Source: Collybia mongolica (Eukaryota; Basidiomycota; Agaricomycetes; Agaricales; Clitocybaceae). Taken from it: a stretch of 64,000 nt of DNA. Below the pieces are notes generated by a model, which saw only the letters and a list, made by a program, of their open reading frames with translations, had not been told where the DNA came from and did no database searches. The stretch is from positions 4,278,001 through 4,342,000 of the forward strand of contig JAAXNY010000005.1 of NCBI GenBank assembly GCA_013420905.1. The letters run 5' to 3'. Within the stretch, counting starts at the first letter, position 1; every line of letters starts with the position of its first letter. The position numbers and the translations under genes were made by a program. Of the stretch, positions 45,758-57,334 are shown piece by piece.

Positions 45758-47813
45758 ATGTCTTCTACGATTTACTTTTCTTCCTCTTGCTTTTCCTACA
45801 ATCTGTTCCTCGTCGTTGTTTCCATCGCGTTCACTTACATCCTCATTCGCGCAATCTACAACCTCTTTCTTTCTCCCCTCAGCGCCATCCCCGGCCCCTG
45901 GTATGCGGCCCTCTCAGATTTCTGGATGACAATACATGCCCTGCGCCTTCGCAAGTGCAAGGTCGTCCAGGAACTCTTCGACACCTACGGTCCGGTCGTT
46001 CGCATCGGACCCAACAAGGTTGTATTTAAGGACCTTTCTACGATGCGGAGCGTATATACCGTTCACAAGTTTGATAAAAGCTCATACTATAAGGGTCTCC
46101 TCACGTACGTCTACTTTCTCGCTTCGCTTGTTCAACAGAAAATCTAAACCTTGACGTCGTTTGTAGCAACGACAACGATCATGCGTACGTATTTAAGTCC
46201 ATATATGCGCATGATAAGCTCATTTTATTGTAGTATGACAACCCTTGAACACGCAGGACACTCTATTCGCCGGAAAGGCTACGCCCCTCATTACACCCCC
46301 ACCAACGTTGCTCGGTTTCAAACTGAAATGCATGAGGTCACTCTTGAGCTTATCAATGTACGTTAAACTTGTCTGTCCATCATCGAAATTAACAGTCTTC
46401 ATACACACTTAGACTCTTGACAGTGTCTCTGGAAAAAATCCTCTTGAATGTCTCGCCGTCTTTCGCCACCTCATGGTTGACGTTGTCGTGTCGTCTTCTT
46501 ATGGTTATCGCCTCGGTGCGGTTAGCAAATGGGCTACGGACGTCGAAGACCCTCTCTCGATGGCAATTAATGATTTTCCCAAACGGGGAATACTTGTGAG
46601 CTCACTTCTTACATGTAAGTGACGTTGGGGGTTGATTTGTATATAGCGGAGTACCATTCCTGGTTGGGCTTGGAATCTCGTCTGTCGAATTCCCAACAAC
46701 CGATGGAAGCAGATGTGCGATTCCGACAAGATCATGGCTGAGGTTCATTTTATCTTCTGGACTGCCCGACTAAAGTTGAACGAGTCATCCTCAGTTTGTC
46801 AGTGCACGAGTCTATGAGATGCGTGCTCAGATGAGTGCAGGAAAAATCGGCGAATCTGAGAAGATTCCTATGCTCCAACGGCTCCTCCAGCACCGGTACT
46901 CTTCAAGTGTGCCCATGCCTGATCACGACATCGTCTCAGAATGTATGGGTCACATGTAAGTCCTTCTCGCGCTCATTCGGTGCATTCTTACCGACTGTAA
47001 ACTATATTCGCTAATTCTTATTTGTCACATCGACTTAGGATTGCCGGCTCCGACACGACCTCCACCTCGCTTTCCTATTTCTTCTGGGAACTCAGCCGTC
47101 GTGCGGATATATTGAAGAAGCTCCAATCGGAGCTCGACGAAGCGATGCCTGATGCTAGAGTTATCCCTGATATTTCCGTCTTGCAAGAGTTGCCTTACCT
47201 CGGCGCGTTCATCAAAGAAGGCAAGTCCCGTTCCATTCACTATAGATTTTTCTTTACATTTCACCGTGTCAGGCCTTCGTGTATACTCCGCAGTCCCTAG
47301 TCCTCTTGAACGTGTCGTCCCTCCATCTACCTCAAAGAATGGTGCTTCTGATGAGATCTTTGATCTCATGGGGTATGCATTGCCGCCGGGTACTGTTGTG
47401 TCCACACAAGCGTGGTCCATGCATCGCGATGCATCCATTTTCCCATCCCCTTGCACCTTCCTTCCCGAGCGTTGGTTCGAGTCGTTCAGTAGCCCGGAAG
47501 CCCTTTCGCGAATGGCACAGCACATGATCCCCTTTGGTATAGGGACTAGAGTGTGTGGGGGCCAGAACCTCGCTCAGATGATGATGAAGATAGTTGTCGC
47601 AGCTGTCGTAAGGAACTTTGATATCGTTGCACCTCCGGAGACAAATGAGAGGAGCATGGAGATTAAAGATTGTTTCGTGAGTGCCGCGATCGTGTTACTT
47701 AGCCGTGTTACATCACCCACATAGGATCTATCTAATTTTATTCTTTATAACAACAGGTCATCTTCCCCGCCGCAATGGAGTGTAAACTTTCCTTCAACCC
47801 GCGATGTGATTAA
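45758..47813 (+). CDS. Cytochrome P450 monooxygenase, membrane-anchored
   Basis: A haem-thiolate monooxygenase on the ER membrane. The N-terminal anchor is NLFLVVVSIAFTYILIRAIY, followed by the Pro-rich hinge AIPGPWYAALSDFW. Conserved stations in order: YGPVVRIGPNKVVFKD, AGHSIRRKGYAPHYTP (C-helix region), I-helix AGSDTTSTSLSYFFWE (about 47043), ExxR across an intron in KE-GLRVYSAVPSP (about 47270), FLPERWFESF (PERF region, about 47459) and the haem loop FGIGTRVCGGQNLAQ (FxxGxRxCxG, about 47530). The last exon, VIFPAAMECKLSFNP, ends at 47813. About nine short introns separate the exons. The CYP family is not assignable by eye; the arrangement resembles the benzoate-hydroxylase-like group of fungal P450s. 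No backbone biosynthetic gene lies next to it. Confidence 0.88.
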
Positions 47814-48680
47814 ACGCGCTACCCACACCAAGTTTTCCACATTTGATTTTGTTATCATTCGCTTCAAGTCTAGCCATATACCATTCTTCGGGTATAATAT
47901 ATTCGACTTAATGTTTAGTTGCTATTATTGCTATCACTCACCTCCCCTCCCCCATCCCTTTTTGTGGCTCTTCATTTCGCTTTCGTTTCACCATTTTGTC
48001 CCTTGCTGTCGTTCAACCATCGTATTTTGTTCCGCCCCCGCGCTTCGTTACATGGCCGATGATCAGCAACCCACAACGCCCCTTATCTCCACGGACCCAC
48101 CGCAAGCCACGTAACACTCCTACTATCGACACAGACGACACGTCCCACGCTCCCTTCTTTTCCTTTTTCTCCACCTCACCCAGGACCGCAAGAGAAACAC
48201 GATTTCCAATTCGACTCCTGCTCCTCGGGCCTCGTTTATATATTATACCCTCCAACTCAACCCTTACAAGCCGTTGAGTTCTATTCTGAAGGCCGGTTAA
48301 TCTTCTTCATCCATCGGTTTTTTATTATTAGTGTATAGCGCCGAAACCAGGTATAATATGTTTGTAAACAAAGTACTGTATGTGTGTTCCAAACCCTAAT
48401 AATATGTCTATCGGTCCTTCTCTTCTTAATGGTGACCCTTGGTTAGAATTAAAAAATAGTCAGGAAGGTAGAATTTTCGGCTAACTTTGAGCTGAAATTT
48501 TTCTGCAATTTTTGCCAGAATATGTCAAGTTTTCAGACTAGGCACTGACTGGGCACGGCCTTTTCTTTTACTGAGGATGACCGCCATGAATCACGTAATA
48601 ATTCACCAATCACTGATGACAAGATAAAAGGGGAGAAATCGATGCCGCAGGCACCCTACCTGCTGAGTGGCGCGCACGCT

Positions 48681-48720
48681 GTAGTTCAAGGTCGACGTAT
48701 GTAGTTCAAGGTCGACGTAT
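48681..48720. repeat. Perfect 20 bp tandem duplication
   Basis: GTAGTTCAAGGTCGACGTAT occurs twice in a row and is followed by a partial third GTAGCTCA. Confidence 0.9.
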
Positions 48721-49039
48721 GTAGCTCAGTGTTGAGCTTTGAAAGTTGGGTCTGAGGCGTGTGTCCAATAGAGCGCATATCAGAAACAAGATAAGAAATC
48801 AGACTACTGTCATAACAGTAGATGGCTGTGCATGTTTGTTGTACAAAGACGCCGTTACAGGAAAAAATTCTGTACACGCGTGTGGCCCTCATAGGCAAGT
48901 CTGCAGATCCACTTTGAAACAAATCGACGAGCCGACACAGTGGTTCGGGAGGCCTTGGGCCGTCCCTGACGACGACGTTCGAATGGTGAAGATTGGGGCC
49001 ACCTATAGATCTGGCTGGGGTTGATTAGGGTATCCTGAT

Positions 49040-49460
49040 CAAGGCGATAGTCTACGCGACGTGACAAGGAAACAAGCCACAAGAGCCTGAGTGTGAGGGT
49101 TTCGGTTGGTGCTATCGATCGCGGGAATCTAAGCCTGATGTTTGGGCTGGAGGATAGTGTGACGGTGGCCACTGTCAGTGCTCGCCTTTGGTGGTGAAGC
49201 GGATTCTTGGGGACAGAACGTCATGCTTCAAGCCCGCGCTAAACAGATAAATATTCGCCTTCGAAGCCGGTGGGAACCATCTTGGGCCACGCCCTCGCCA
49301 CATCAGGAATACTTAGTCGTATACATAGGATCTGGTCCGATCTGACGAACAAGCATTGTGGGCGAAGTAAGAGGATACTTGACGTTGGAATGATTGGACT
49401 GAGGAAGCCTGGAGTATCGGCTGGCGGCTGTGCGGCTAGGTACCTTACGTGGAAAAAAGG
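49040..49460. repeat. Diverged dispersed repeat, member 1
   Basis: Fragments match in order with 58333-58830: GTGACAAGGAA, TTGGTGCTATCG, CATAGGATCTGGTCCGA (CACAGGATTTAGTCCGA in the other member) and GAGGAAGC. It flanks the secreted-protein gene block on the left, while the other member flanks it on the right. Confidence 0.4.
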
Positions 49461-50422
49461 TCGTGACTCGGAGCCACCTGCAGGTTGCCGCTGTGGATAT
49501 CCCTGTCAGGATGGCGTAGGTGCGTAATTCGACGTCGTGAGTCCTTGCTTTTGTTATTTGTTAGCTGTCAGTGTTCGAGGGTTTCTTCAACATGCGAGAT
49601 AATCTTCGGGCTGGAGTACGTTACGGCCAGACTGGGAAATTGAGCGAAATGCTACTGAGATCCCGCTTGCGCTCGTGAATCAGTTTCAATGATGTGGAAA
49701 ACCCATGAAAAACTTCAGACAGGCCTCAGCAGAACTTTCATCAATGCATCACGTGGTAGGCTAGAATCAGACTTTGCTGCGGCGGATTCCGAGCTGGTTA
49801 ACTGGCAGCAACTTGTTCTCCCGTCATGCCCTGCATGTGTAGCTTTGGACCCATATCTACCCAGGTTTGAACAGGACTTGGCATATCCGGATCTTGCGAC
49901 ATACGTGGGCTCACTCCTCGACCGTCACCTGCTCACGAGATCCGAACTTGTACATCCAATGGTGTCTCGTCGAACGTGCAATCTTTCACTTCGACACATT
50001 TATCACTAACCAGGACAGCACTGAAGAAAAAGAGATGCACGTGCATACTGCCTTGCCAACAGATTCCCAAAAGTATACTCTGATTTCAAGGACTACTACA
50101 GTACATCACAACTATTGCGATTACCAAAAGTCGCTCCTTCAAGCCTGTTTCTCAGGCACCAACATTGGCGTGACTGCCGAACATGTCGAACCCATATACA
50201 CCCTTTCAAAAAGGGCATAAAATGTGCTCACGAAGCTGTACTCCATAATCACGGATACGACTGATCTCAAAGTCATAATAGAATCGGCGAAAAGCTCACG
50301 AATTCCAGAATTCTATATATATCACAGTTTCTTCGTCTACTTATCCAGCTCACATGTTGCATTTCACAGTACAAAAATCCTTCCGTTCTCTGTCTTAAAG
50401 TCTCCGACGTCCACCCCCTATT

Positions 50423-51097
50423 TCAAGCATCAGTGTTAGCATAGTCGGAAACACCAGAAGTCGTTTCGTTAAAGCTGATGAATTTGGTGTTTGCGTCCAT
50501 CCTTGAGGAAATAGTGAGTAAATCATCTCAAATATCAAAGGCCTGCACTCACGCCTTCTGCCCAGGGCAAGCAATCCACATCGACCGAATCGCAGTAGCT
50601 CCCTATTTTTTTTCTCATCAGTTTGGTCATCAACACAATCGCTTGAGGGACATACAGCAGTGTTGCAGGCGGGGCCGTAGAACTGTCCGACCTGCGAGCC
50701 GGGAGTGCAGCTGTTCTGGTTGTGCGAACTAATGCGCTGATCGGACCCGACCTCCTCCTGGACGGCGCGTCAGCTGGGCACGCAAACAAGAAGGGAAGGA
50801 TTCTTACGACGAGGACAGCATACCAGTCTACAGAGATTGAAATGGTGAGTATATATGGTTAATTGGGACTGAGGTGGGATTACCGAGGGCGGGGTCGACG
50901 CAGACGTTGCAACCTGTGAGAGTTGTGAGCGGCAGGATCATTAGGGAAAATGAACATCAGGTACCGAGGTTCTGGTAGTCCAAGGCAGCACCGCCGTCAC
51001 AGCTGCGGGTGGTGAACCAGCGAGTGCGTGCGGCCTCAGAGACAGAGGCCATAGCCATGGCGGTAGTGAAGAGGATAGCAACAGTTTTGGAGAACAT
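50423..51097 (-). CDS. Small secreted cysteine-rich protein, copy 1
   Basis: It starts MFSKTVAILFTTAMAMASVS, a signal peptide ending at about SEA. Five short introns separate very small exons: RTRWFTTRSCDGGAALDYQN, then CNVCVDPAL, WYAVLV, a middle exon with SSHNQNSCTPGSQVGQFYG and PACNTA, ATAIRSMWIACPGQK, and last MDANTKFISFNETTSGVSDY then ANTDA. Six Cys remain in a mature chain of about 115 residues. The middle-exon frame is chosen because differences among the three copies fall mostly at third codon positions there; in the 50-base exon before the last, the alternative frame (YCDSVDVDC) would make them amino-acid changes. TATAAAAG lies about 90 bases upstream. I do not recognise the family; it would be exported and could be an effector, an antimicrobial or a wall protein. 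Confidence 0.72.
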
Positions 51098-51184
51098 GGT
51101 GTGTATTTTGTTCGAGTTGAAGAGTACGAGATAAAGCAGGTGGGATTGTTCTCTTGTTGTGTTCGAACAGCAACGACGGGGTGG

Positions 51185-51194
51185 CTTTTATATG
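51185..51194 (-). promoter_or_regulatory. TATA box of secreted-protein copy 1
   Basis: CATATAAAAG on the minus strand, about 90 bases before the start. The same box at the same spacing precedes copy 2. Confidence 0.6.
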
Positions 51195-51440
51195 TTTTCA
51201 CTTCGTGATTTGTTTGCGTTACTTCCAGACAAACCATCGTAAGTCTTTCAGTTAGTCACAATTGATCTACGATTAATGGATGCTTGCCTAATTTCCTGCC
51301 CCGGGCGGGGCGGCGGGGTAAGGTCGGGTGTCACGCCGGCATCTCACTATCGACGATATCGGAATTACTTAAAGCTGGAAGAGCGAAAAGCTGATAGAGG
51401 GTTCGAGAAGCCATGTGCATGTGGTTAATTTGAGAACTGT

Positions 51441-52869
51441 AAGCACACTCCTGCATGAACATTTGCGTCTCACTATAGAGCAGGGCGTCGGGTCACCACT
51501 GCATTTTGTACAAGCTAAAGCACTTGCTTAAGAAATTCCCGTATTTTTATTCCTCTTTGCTAAACGACCCCTTTTATCAACAGGAATAATTTCGCTCGAA
51601 GTTTAATTCTCACTCTCAAGAATGGTAGAGATATAAATTTTGGACGGTATGATCTGGTCGCACGGCTGAAAAATCTGCTGAATAGCTCCTCACAATGCTC
51701 ACAATATCTTTATCATTGAACAAACACATATTTCAACAATGCCAATTCCCCCCTTGGCTCAAGCCAAAAACAAAAAAATTTGGATCCACCGAATTTGGCC
51801 ACTGTCCAAAAGTAGTGCTAGCTTGATGTTCTGCTCTATAGGTGATAGGATTTGCAATGCCAGCCGAAATGTTGTAAGTTTCGCAATGGGTCTTGGAAAG
51901 CTCCAAGATGAATTCCTGCTTCGGACGTGGTGGACTAATGTCGGTGATACCATGGTTCTCTGTTAAGCAATTTGGGTTCGCTAAATATATCAATCAACGA
52001 CATCAGAATCGTACGAATGATGCATCGATGATAGAGCGTTTGACGAATTTGGTTATATCAGCTGATCATTACAACTTCTTGAGAACGATGGGCAAAACTC
52101 ATTGACAATCCTCCGTAATACTCGTTAGGTTATGGTACTATCCAGTGCTTGATTTCGCTTTCTCTCATTGCATCCACGAATCCTACATAGAACTCGAGTT
52201 GTGTCTTCCAGTCTCCAGAAGCACTGCCGACGATCCGCGATAATCAGGAAACAGGGGCTGACGTATTTTACGAAGTCCCAGTTATCCCAGGGTGGCTCCA
52301 GTTCACCGAGGTTACGTGATGAGTGTTTCGACATCTTTCTTACTAGCAGCGGTCCGAGTCTTCCTGCCAAGCCTCGGGGCTATAGAGCCTTCTGACCTAC
52401 CACCGCCGATGGACGGGCCATTCCTTTCGTCATTGATACAGTACAGAAATATGAGCAGAGGTGGTTGTCTGCTGCCCTCAGCTTCATTGTCACCGTAGCC
52501 CGAGCTTTTTATCTTTGAGTTTGGATCTGGCGCCGCTTCGTTGGATTGCAAACGCTATCACCTAGTGAGATGTAGACGCAACAGAGAAACCTAGTACCAC
52601 CGACATTAATCCATCATGTCCGGCGTTTCCGTGCCGGGCCACAGGTACACGAGTTGTAAAGTCCCCCATAGGGCTCAGCCTCAGGGGACGATAATTTCAC
52701 ATTTAAAAAAAAAAATCCATCACGTCCGAGGCAGGAAATTAGCAAAGCATTCCATTCATCTTGGAGCTTTTCAGGACCCATCGCGAAGCTTCCAATGCTC
52801 CGACTGGCATTGCAAACGCTATCACCTAGTAAGATGTATATACTCAAGTCGGAGTATGTTTAGAGTTCC
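51441..52869. other. Centre of second palindrome with nested inverted fragment
   Basis: No gene supported. A block of about 125 bases at 51811-51935 (+) recurs inverted at about 52726-52850 (-), both reading GDxxCNASR and SFAMG then KLQDE. A third short occurrence of its GTGATAGCGTTTGCAATSC edge lies at about 52548 (-). This suggests a repeated exon-like fragment. Confidence 0.5.
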
Positions 52870-53103
52870 TAAAATAATCGTCTGCATGTTTGCACATGGC
52901 TTCTCGAGCCCCCGAACAGATTTTCTTCCTTCGAGCTATAAATAATTCCGATATCATCGATAGTTAGATGCCGGCGTGACGCCCGACCCGTCCAAGGTAG
53001 TGAATTAGGCAAGCAGCCGTTAACCTTAGAGTTAACTTTAATAATAATTGGAGAGTTACGATGTTTAGGTTGGGAGTAACGCAAACAAACGACGAGGCGA
53101 AAA

Positions 53104-53113
53104 ACATATAAAA
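53104..53113 (+). promoter_or_regulatory. TATA box of secreted-protein copy 2
   Basis: CATATAAAAG followed by CCACCCC, about 95 bases before the start codon. Confidence 0.6.
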
Positions 53114-53206
53114 GCCACCCCATCGTCGCTTCACTGTTTGAACACAACAGGAGAAAAATCCCACCTGCTTTATCTCGTGCTCTTCAACTCGAACAAAATA
53201 CACATC

Positions 53207-53886
53207 ATGTTCTCCAAAACTGTTGCTATCCTCTTCACTACCGCCATGGCTATGGCCTCTGTCTCTGAGGCCGCACGCACTCGCTGGTTCACCACCCGCA
53301 GCTGTGACGGCGGTGCTGCCTTGGACTACCAGAACCTCGGTACCTGATGTTCATTTTCCCTAATGATCCTGCCGCTCACAACTCTCACAGGCTGCAACGT
53401 CTGCGTCGACCCCGCCCTCGGTAATCCCACCTCAGTCCCAATTAACCATATATACTCACCATTTCAATCTCTGTAGACTGGTATGCTGTTCTCGTCGTAA
53501 GAATCCTTCCCTTCTTGTTTGCGTGCCCAGCTGACGCGCCGTCCAGGAGGAGGTCGGGTCCGATCAGCGCATTAGTTCGCACAACCAGAACAGCTGCACT
53601 CCCGGCTCGCAGGTCGGACAGTTCTACGGCCCCGCCTGCAACACTGCTGTATGTCCCTCAAGCGATTGTGTTGATGACCAAACTGATGAGAAAAAAAAAT
53701 AGGGAGCTACTGCGATTCGGTCGATGTGGATTGCTTGCCCTGGGCAGAAGGCGTGAGTGCAAGCAGGCCTTTGATATTTGAGATAATTTACTTACTGTTT
53801 TTTGAAGGATGGACGCGAACACCAGGTTCATCAGCTTTAACGAAACGACTTCCGATATTTCCAACTACGCTAACACTGATGCTTGA
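53207..53886 (+). CDS. Small secreted cysteine-rich protein, copy 2
   Basis: Inverted twin of copy 1. The signal peptide MFSKTVAILFTTAMAMASVS is identical, and the mature part starts near AARTRWFTTRSCDGG. Introns are about 50-55 nt with GT-AG ends (for example GTATGT ... TAG at 53650-53702, with a CTGAT branch-like motif). The last exon gives MDANTRFISFNETTSDISNY then ANTDA, with the stop at 53884-53886. Only a few residues differ from copy 1 (NTR for NTK, SDISN for SGVSD), although the intergenic arms differ a lot. That pattern fits purifying selection or gene conversion on coding sequence. The intron before the penultimate exon ends in A9 here versus A8 in copy 1. It looks functional. Confidence 0.72.
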
Positions 53887-54085
53887 AATATGGGGATGAA
53901 ACGAGAGTTTTAAGAGAGAATGAGAGAGTTTTGGTTCTGGGAAGGTGACAAGTGTGCTTCTGGTTTATCAGACGAGAAAACTGTGATATGTAGAAAATTC
54001 GAAGTTTTGTGCATTTAGCTGAGTCTATTATGGCTTTCAGGTCAGTTATGGTTGCAAATATGGGGTAGATTTTCATGAGGACGAT

Positions 54086-55363
54086 TTATTCCACTTGTAC
54101 AACGAGCGTTCTTGAGGATGCGTGTGGGATGGGCGTGTTCGGAACGAATTTGCCGACAGGTCTATTGTGACTTCACAACCTTCATACACATCTCCTTAAA
54201 GACAACAGCCAATCATACATGGTAGAGGCATTCTTATTCGTCTGCTGACGTTGAATCTTGTGGTTCTGTTATTATCCCAAGCTGGAGGCGGGGCGTACCA
54301 AACACGGCGCGTACTCTTAAGGCCGCTAGTCATATTTGGGTGGTTCAGAGGATTCGAGAGGGGGAAGGTTAGGTTAGTGCAACACGTGTATCCGGAGCTG
54401 GCCGTGTACTTGCCTTGTCCACCGTCCACGCCACATACGTAGTCTAGCCCGATGTGAGAAGTTGTCAATAATACAAACCAATGCGACTGACCATAAGAAC
54501 CTCATAAGGATACTGCCAGGGTGGAGTCTGGTTAACCATCCGAACATGCGAACTTCGAGAATGAGATCATGACGTTACTGGGGCTTTCTGGGCTCACACG
54601 AGCCACGGCTTGAGCATACAGTTATTTTTCTCCAATCCTTTCGGCCTCGATTGTGTGATAGTTGAGTAAAAATTCATCGCAAATATTTCTAGGATCTTGT
54701 TGCATTTAGCTTCAACAATGCGGCAATTTGACGTTCATGGAGGTTGGGATGAAAGTGAGTCTCGCTTAAAGTTGAACTCGGCTGCGATGTGTACCACGTG
54801 ACAGTCCATAGGTTCTTGAATAACTTTCCTTCAGCCCATCATGGCGAGCATTCCGTAATTATAATGTGGCTTTGCTATCCGAGTATCATTATCGCCGCTT
54901 TTATCACAAAGACCATAGTGTAACAGATCTGCAACAAACTACGGCGCGTGACCCGAGACAATTTGAGGCATTATAATGCGCAGTTTAGGTACTCTTTCGA
55001 GTCTCGACATTTATTGAGGCTTGCCGTAAAACCCACTACCAGGTTCTTATGGCGTTGTTTGTTACAGACACAGACTGGCGACGGTATTAGTGGGCTCTCC
55101 ATATGCTACCTACGACGCCTCATAACTGGAGATCATTTCTGACGTTGGAAGTAAACCTGTCTCCTTTCGGAATTGCCACTGAACACGGTATTTGCGAAGA
55201 ACTTGAAAGGAGTAAGACTCTTAACGTGTTTGCTCGTAGAAATTTCTGGTACGTAATCGAAAACTAGACACACGCGGTGGAAAATAAACTTGGATATGCA
55301 GTGATTATCGACAAGTTGTTAACGCTGAACCAGAAGTACCCCATCAGATTCATCAAGAGCCCA
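54086..55363. other. Intergenic region, nothing recognisable
   Basis: Only short frames (for example 54196-54468 minus, 54948-55142 plus) without motifs. Confidence 0.5.
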
Positions 55364-55880
55364 CTAGCTAATTATATCCCCCGACACACACCAGGCACCG
55401 GGATTTCCATTGATAATGATAGAGAATACTGATGGGGGGGCCAAGTTTATGCGGCCACACGCAATGATCTCGTCAACAAAGGACTCGTCGCACCCGAAGA
55501 TGCCTCGATAGGTTCCACCAAATGATATACTACCGACCCAAATGCACATCTACTACGTCTTGTTTGGATTTGATCCCTAATGAGACAGACGTACTATCGA
55601 GAACGGTCACAAAACCTTCAATAGGGTTTCCTTTCTGCTTCCCCCCGATAATTCGGCGATCACACATCGCATATCCATTGATAGTAAACTGACTGTTCCA
55701 ATTGGGGACCGCATCAGTAAAATATTCCTCTTCCTCCTTCTCCTTCTCCTCCGATCTTCGCGTGCACGGGGATACTCGGCTCTTCTCCCGCCCTGGTGCG
55801 TTTGCTCGTGCTGAAACCTTGAACTATCCTATCCAGTCGAGAGGGCTACCGAATTCGAGTGTGATACATCTCATTGACAT
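55364..55880 (-). CDS. Possible exons of an unknown gene
   Basis: The minus strand carries an open stretch from about 55850 that reads YFTDAVPNWNSQFTINGYAM and then IIGGKQKGNPIEGFVTVLDS, ending near 55540. An overlapping frame follows with VGSISFGGTYRGIFGCDESF and VDEIIACGRINLAPPSVFSI. The composition looks protein-like, but there is no start ATG before the first part, so both may be inner exons of a decayed or mis-seen gene. I recognise no family. Confidence 0.28.
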
Positions 55881-56682
55881 GGGGACCAAAATGGTGGGAA
55901 TAGGATAAAATAATGGATAAAATCCTTCTCCAATTGTAGGGTTAGGGACACGTGGAGTATCATTGATGGTAAAGGTGATCTATAGTCAGAGCGCGGAGGT
56001 CAACGCACGAGTCAATAAATCCGCCACAATCACTTTATCAGCAGTGTCCCTAAGCCAAATAACATGTGGCTCAGAGAACCCTTTCACACATCAAGTAGCC
56101 TTCGTTGCGGCGGTGGCTAGTCTGGGGTAAGTACGTACAGCGGGGTAAAAACGGGGACCTTCACTGCCGTCTTGAGTCGGCCCTCTCTCCCCAGTAGCCA
56201 ATGGAAGCAGTCTAGTTTCTGCGACGTTATCGTGGAACGCGTAAAATAGGTGATAACTGATGCAAGTACTCCGGGAAGTATCTGTGATGCTCAGTCCCTG
56301 GATAGTAAAGGGATTCCAAGATCCAGTAAGAGGTTGCATTTGGAGCTTCTGCAGGAGCAAATGCACCTCAATAGCTGGATTCAGTAAAACCCTGGATCGA
56401 TCACACCGAGGAACCGTGTCTGTATTGGGTGGAAGAACGGCAGAGCTTTTACGTGCATGCAGTAAGCCTGCGGGAATTAACGCGGAACTCACGATGAGAA
56501 CATTACTTTGGAGTCGGTTCTCGAAGCCAGCAGTGTATAAAGGGCTCACAACTGCACCCTCTTGGGCCCAGTACCCCACTGCTACTCCCAACGCTCTCAA
56601 CCGCGCGCAATCATCTCACCCCTTTTGTTCACTTAGTTTGAAATCCACTGTGATCTGCTGGGTCTAGTATCGCCAAGCTACC
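55881..56682. other. Upstream region of secreted-protein copy 3
   Basis: A minus-strand frame at 56091-56600 overlaps this promoter and shows no recognisable domain, so it is not called. A TATAAAG box is at 56536. Confidence 0.45.
56536..56542 (+). promoter_or_regulatory. TATA box of secreted-protein copy 3
   Basis: TATAAAG in GTGTATAAAGGGCTC, about 145 bases before the start codon; further away than in copies 1 and 2. Confidence 0.5.
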
Positions 56683-57334
56683 ATGTTCGTCAAATCCACC
56701 GCCCTCTTCTTCGCTACCGCCATGACTTTGGCGTCCGTCTCCGAGGCCGCACGCACTCGCTGGTTCAGCACCCGCAGCTGCGGCGGTGGTGCAGCCTTGG
56801 ACTACCAGAACCTCGGTACGCAATTTTCATCCCTAATGATCTCCCGCACTCACAACTCTAACTAACTGCAACATCTGTGTCGACCCCGCCCTCGGTAATC
56901 CCGCCTCAGTCTCCATTAATCACATATGCTCACCGTCTATATCTCTATAGACTGGTATGCTGTCCTCATCGTAAGACTCCGTCCCCCCCTGTTCGAATGT
57001 CCAATTGACGCCCCTTCCAGGAGGAGGTTGGGACCAACCAGCGCATCAGTTCACACAACCAGAACAGTTGCACTTCCCGCTCGCAGGTTGGACAATTCTA
57101 CGGCCCTGCCTGCAACACTGCTGTACGTCTCACTCGAAAGAGTGTGTTGCTGATCATACTGATGAGGATGTAGATAGCTACTGCGATTCGATCGATGTGG
57201 ATTGCTTGTCCTGGACAGAAGGCGTAAGTACGGCGTTTAACGTTTGAGATGGTTTACTGAAGGTTTCTTGAAGGATGGACGCGAACACTAGGTTTATCAC
57301 TTTGAATGAAACGACTTCTGATGTCCCCACCTAG
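56683..57334 (+). CDS. Small secreted cysteine-rich protein, copy 3 (shorter C-terminus)
   Basis: The start MFVKSTALFFATAMTLASVS is a signal peptide; the mature part begins AARTRWFSTRSCGGGAALDY. The same exon chain follows: CNICVDPAL, WYAVLI, SSHNQNSCTSRSQVGQFYG, then IRSMWIACPGQK and MDANTRFITLNETTSDVPT. A stop at 57332-57334 falls where copy 2 has a Tyr codon, removing the last six residues. The Thr-Ser-Arg change replaces a Pro-Gly next to a cysteine. It is the most diverged copy and is outside the palindrome, in the same orientation as copy 2. All six Cys remain and all introns keep GT-AG ends, so it may still work. Confidence 0.68.

Larger units (their letters stand above)
47814..50224. 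other. Intergenic region with short repeats, no supportable gene
   Basis: It contains a 20 bp tandem duplication (48681-48720) and one member of a diverged dispersed repeat (about 49040-49460). Frames at 47996-48277, 48855-49172 and 49689-50009 show no domain. Confidence 0.45.
50225..51440 (+). repeat. Left arm of second inverted repeat (secreted-protein palindrome)
   Basis: It includes the minus-strand secreted-protein gene, its 3' flank and about 340 bases upstream. It is matched in inverted orientation by about 52870-54085 (51097 pairs with 53207, 50423 with 53886). Intergenic parts are clearly diverged, coding parts nearly identical. Confidence 0.85.
52870..54085 (-). repeat. Right arm of second inverted repeat
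   Basis: Inverted partner of 50225-51440; it carries secreted-protein copy 2 on the plus strand. A shared upstream block is GTCACGCCGGCATCT with TATCG-GATATCGGAATTA. Confidence 0.85.

Noticed and set aside
47025..47525. Minus-strand frame of 166 residues
   Set aside because: Antisense to P450 exons carrying the I-helix and PERF motifs.
50535..50789. Frame containing SYCDSVDVDCLPWAEG in the secreted-protein genes
   Set aside because: Looks attractive because of its cysteines, but differences between copies would all be amino-acid changes in this frame and are silent in the other one, so it is a shadow.
56091..56600. Minus-strand frame of 169 residues
   Set aside because: No recognisable motif; covers the TATA box and leader region of secreted-protein copy 3.
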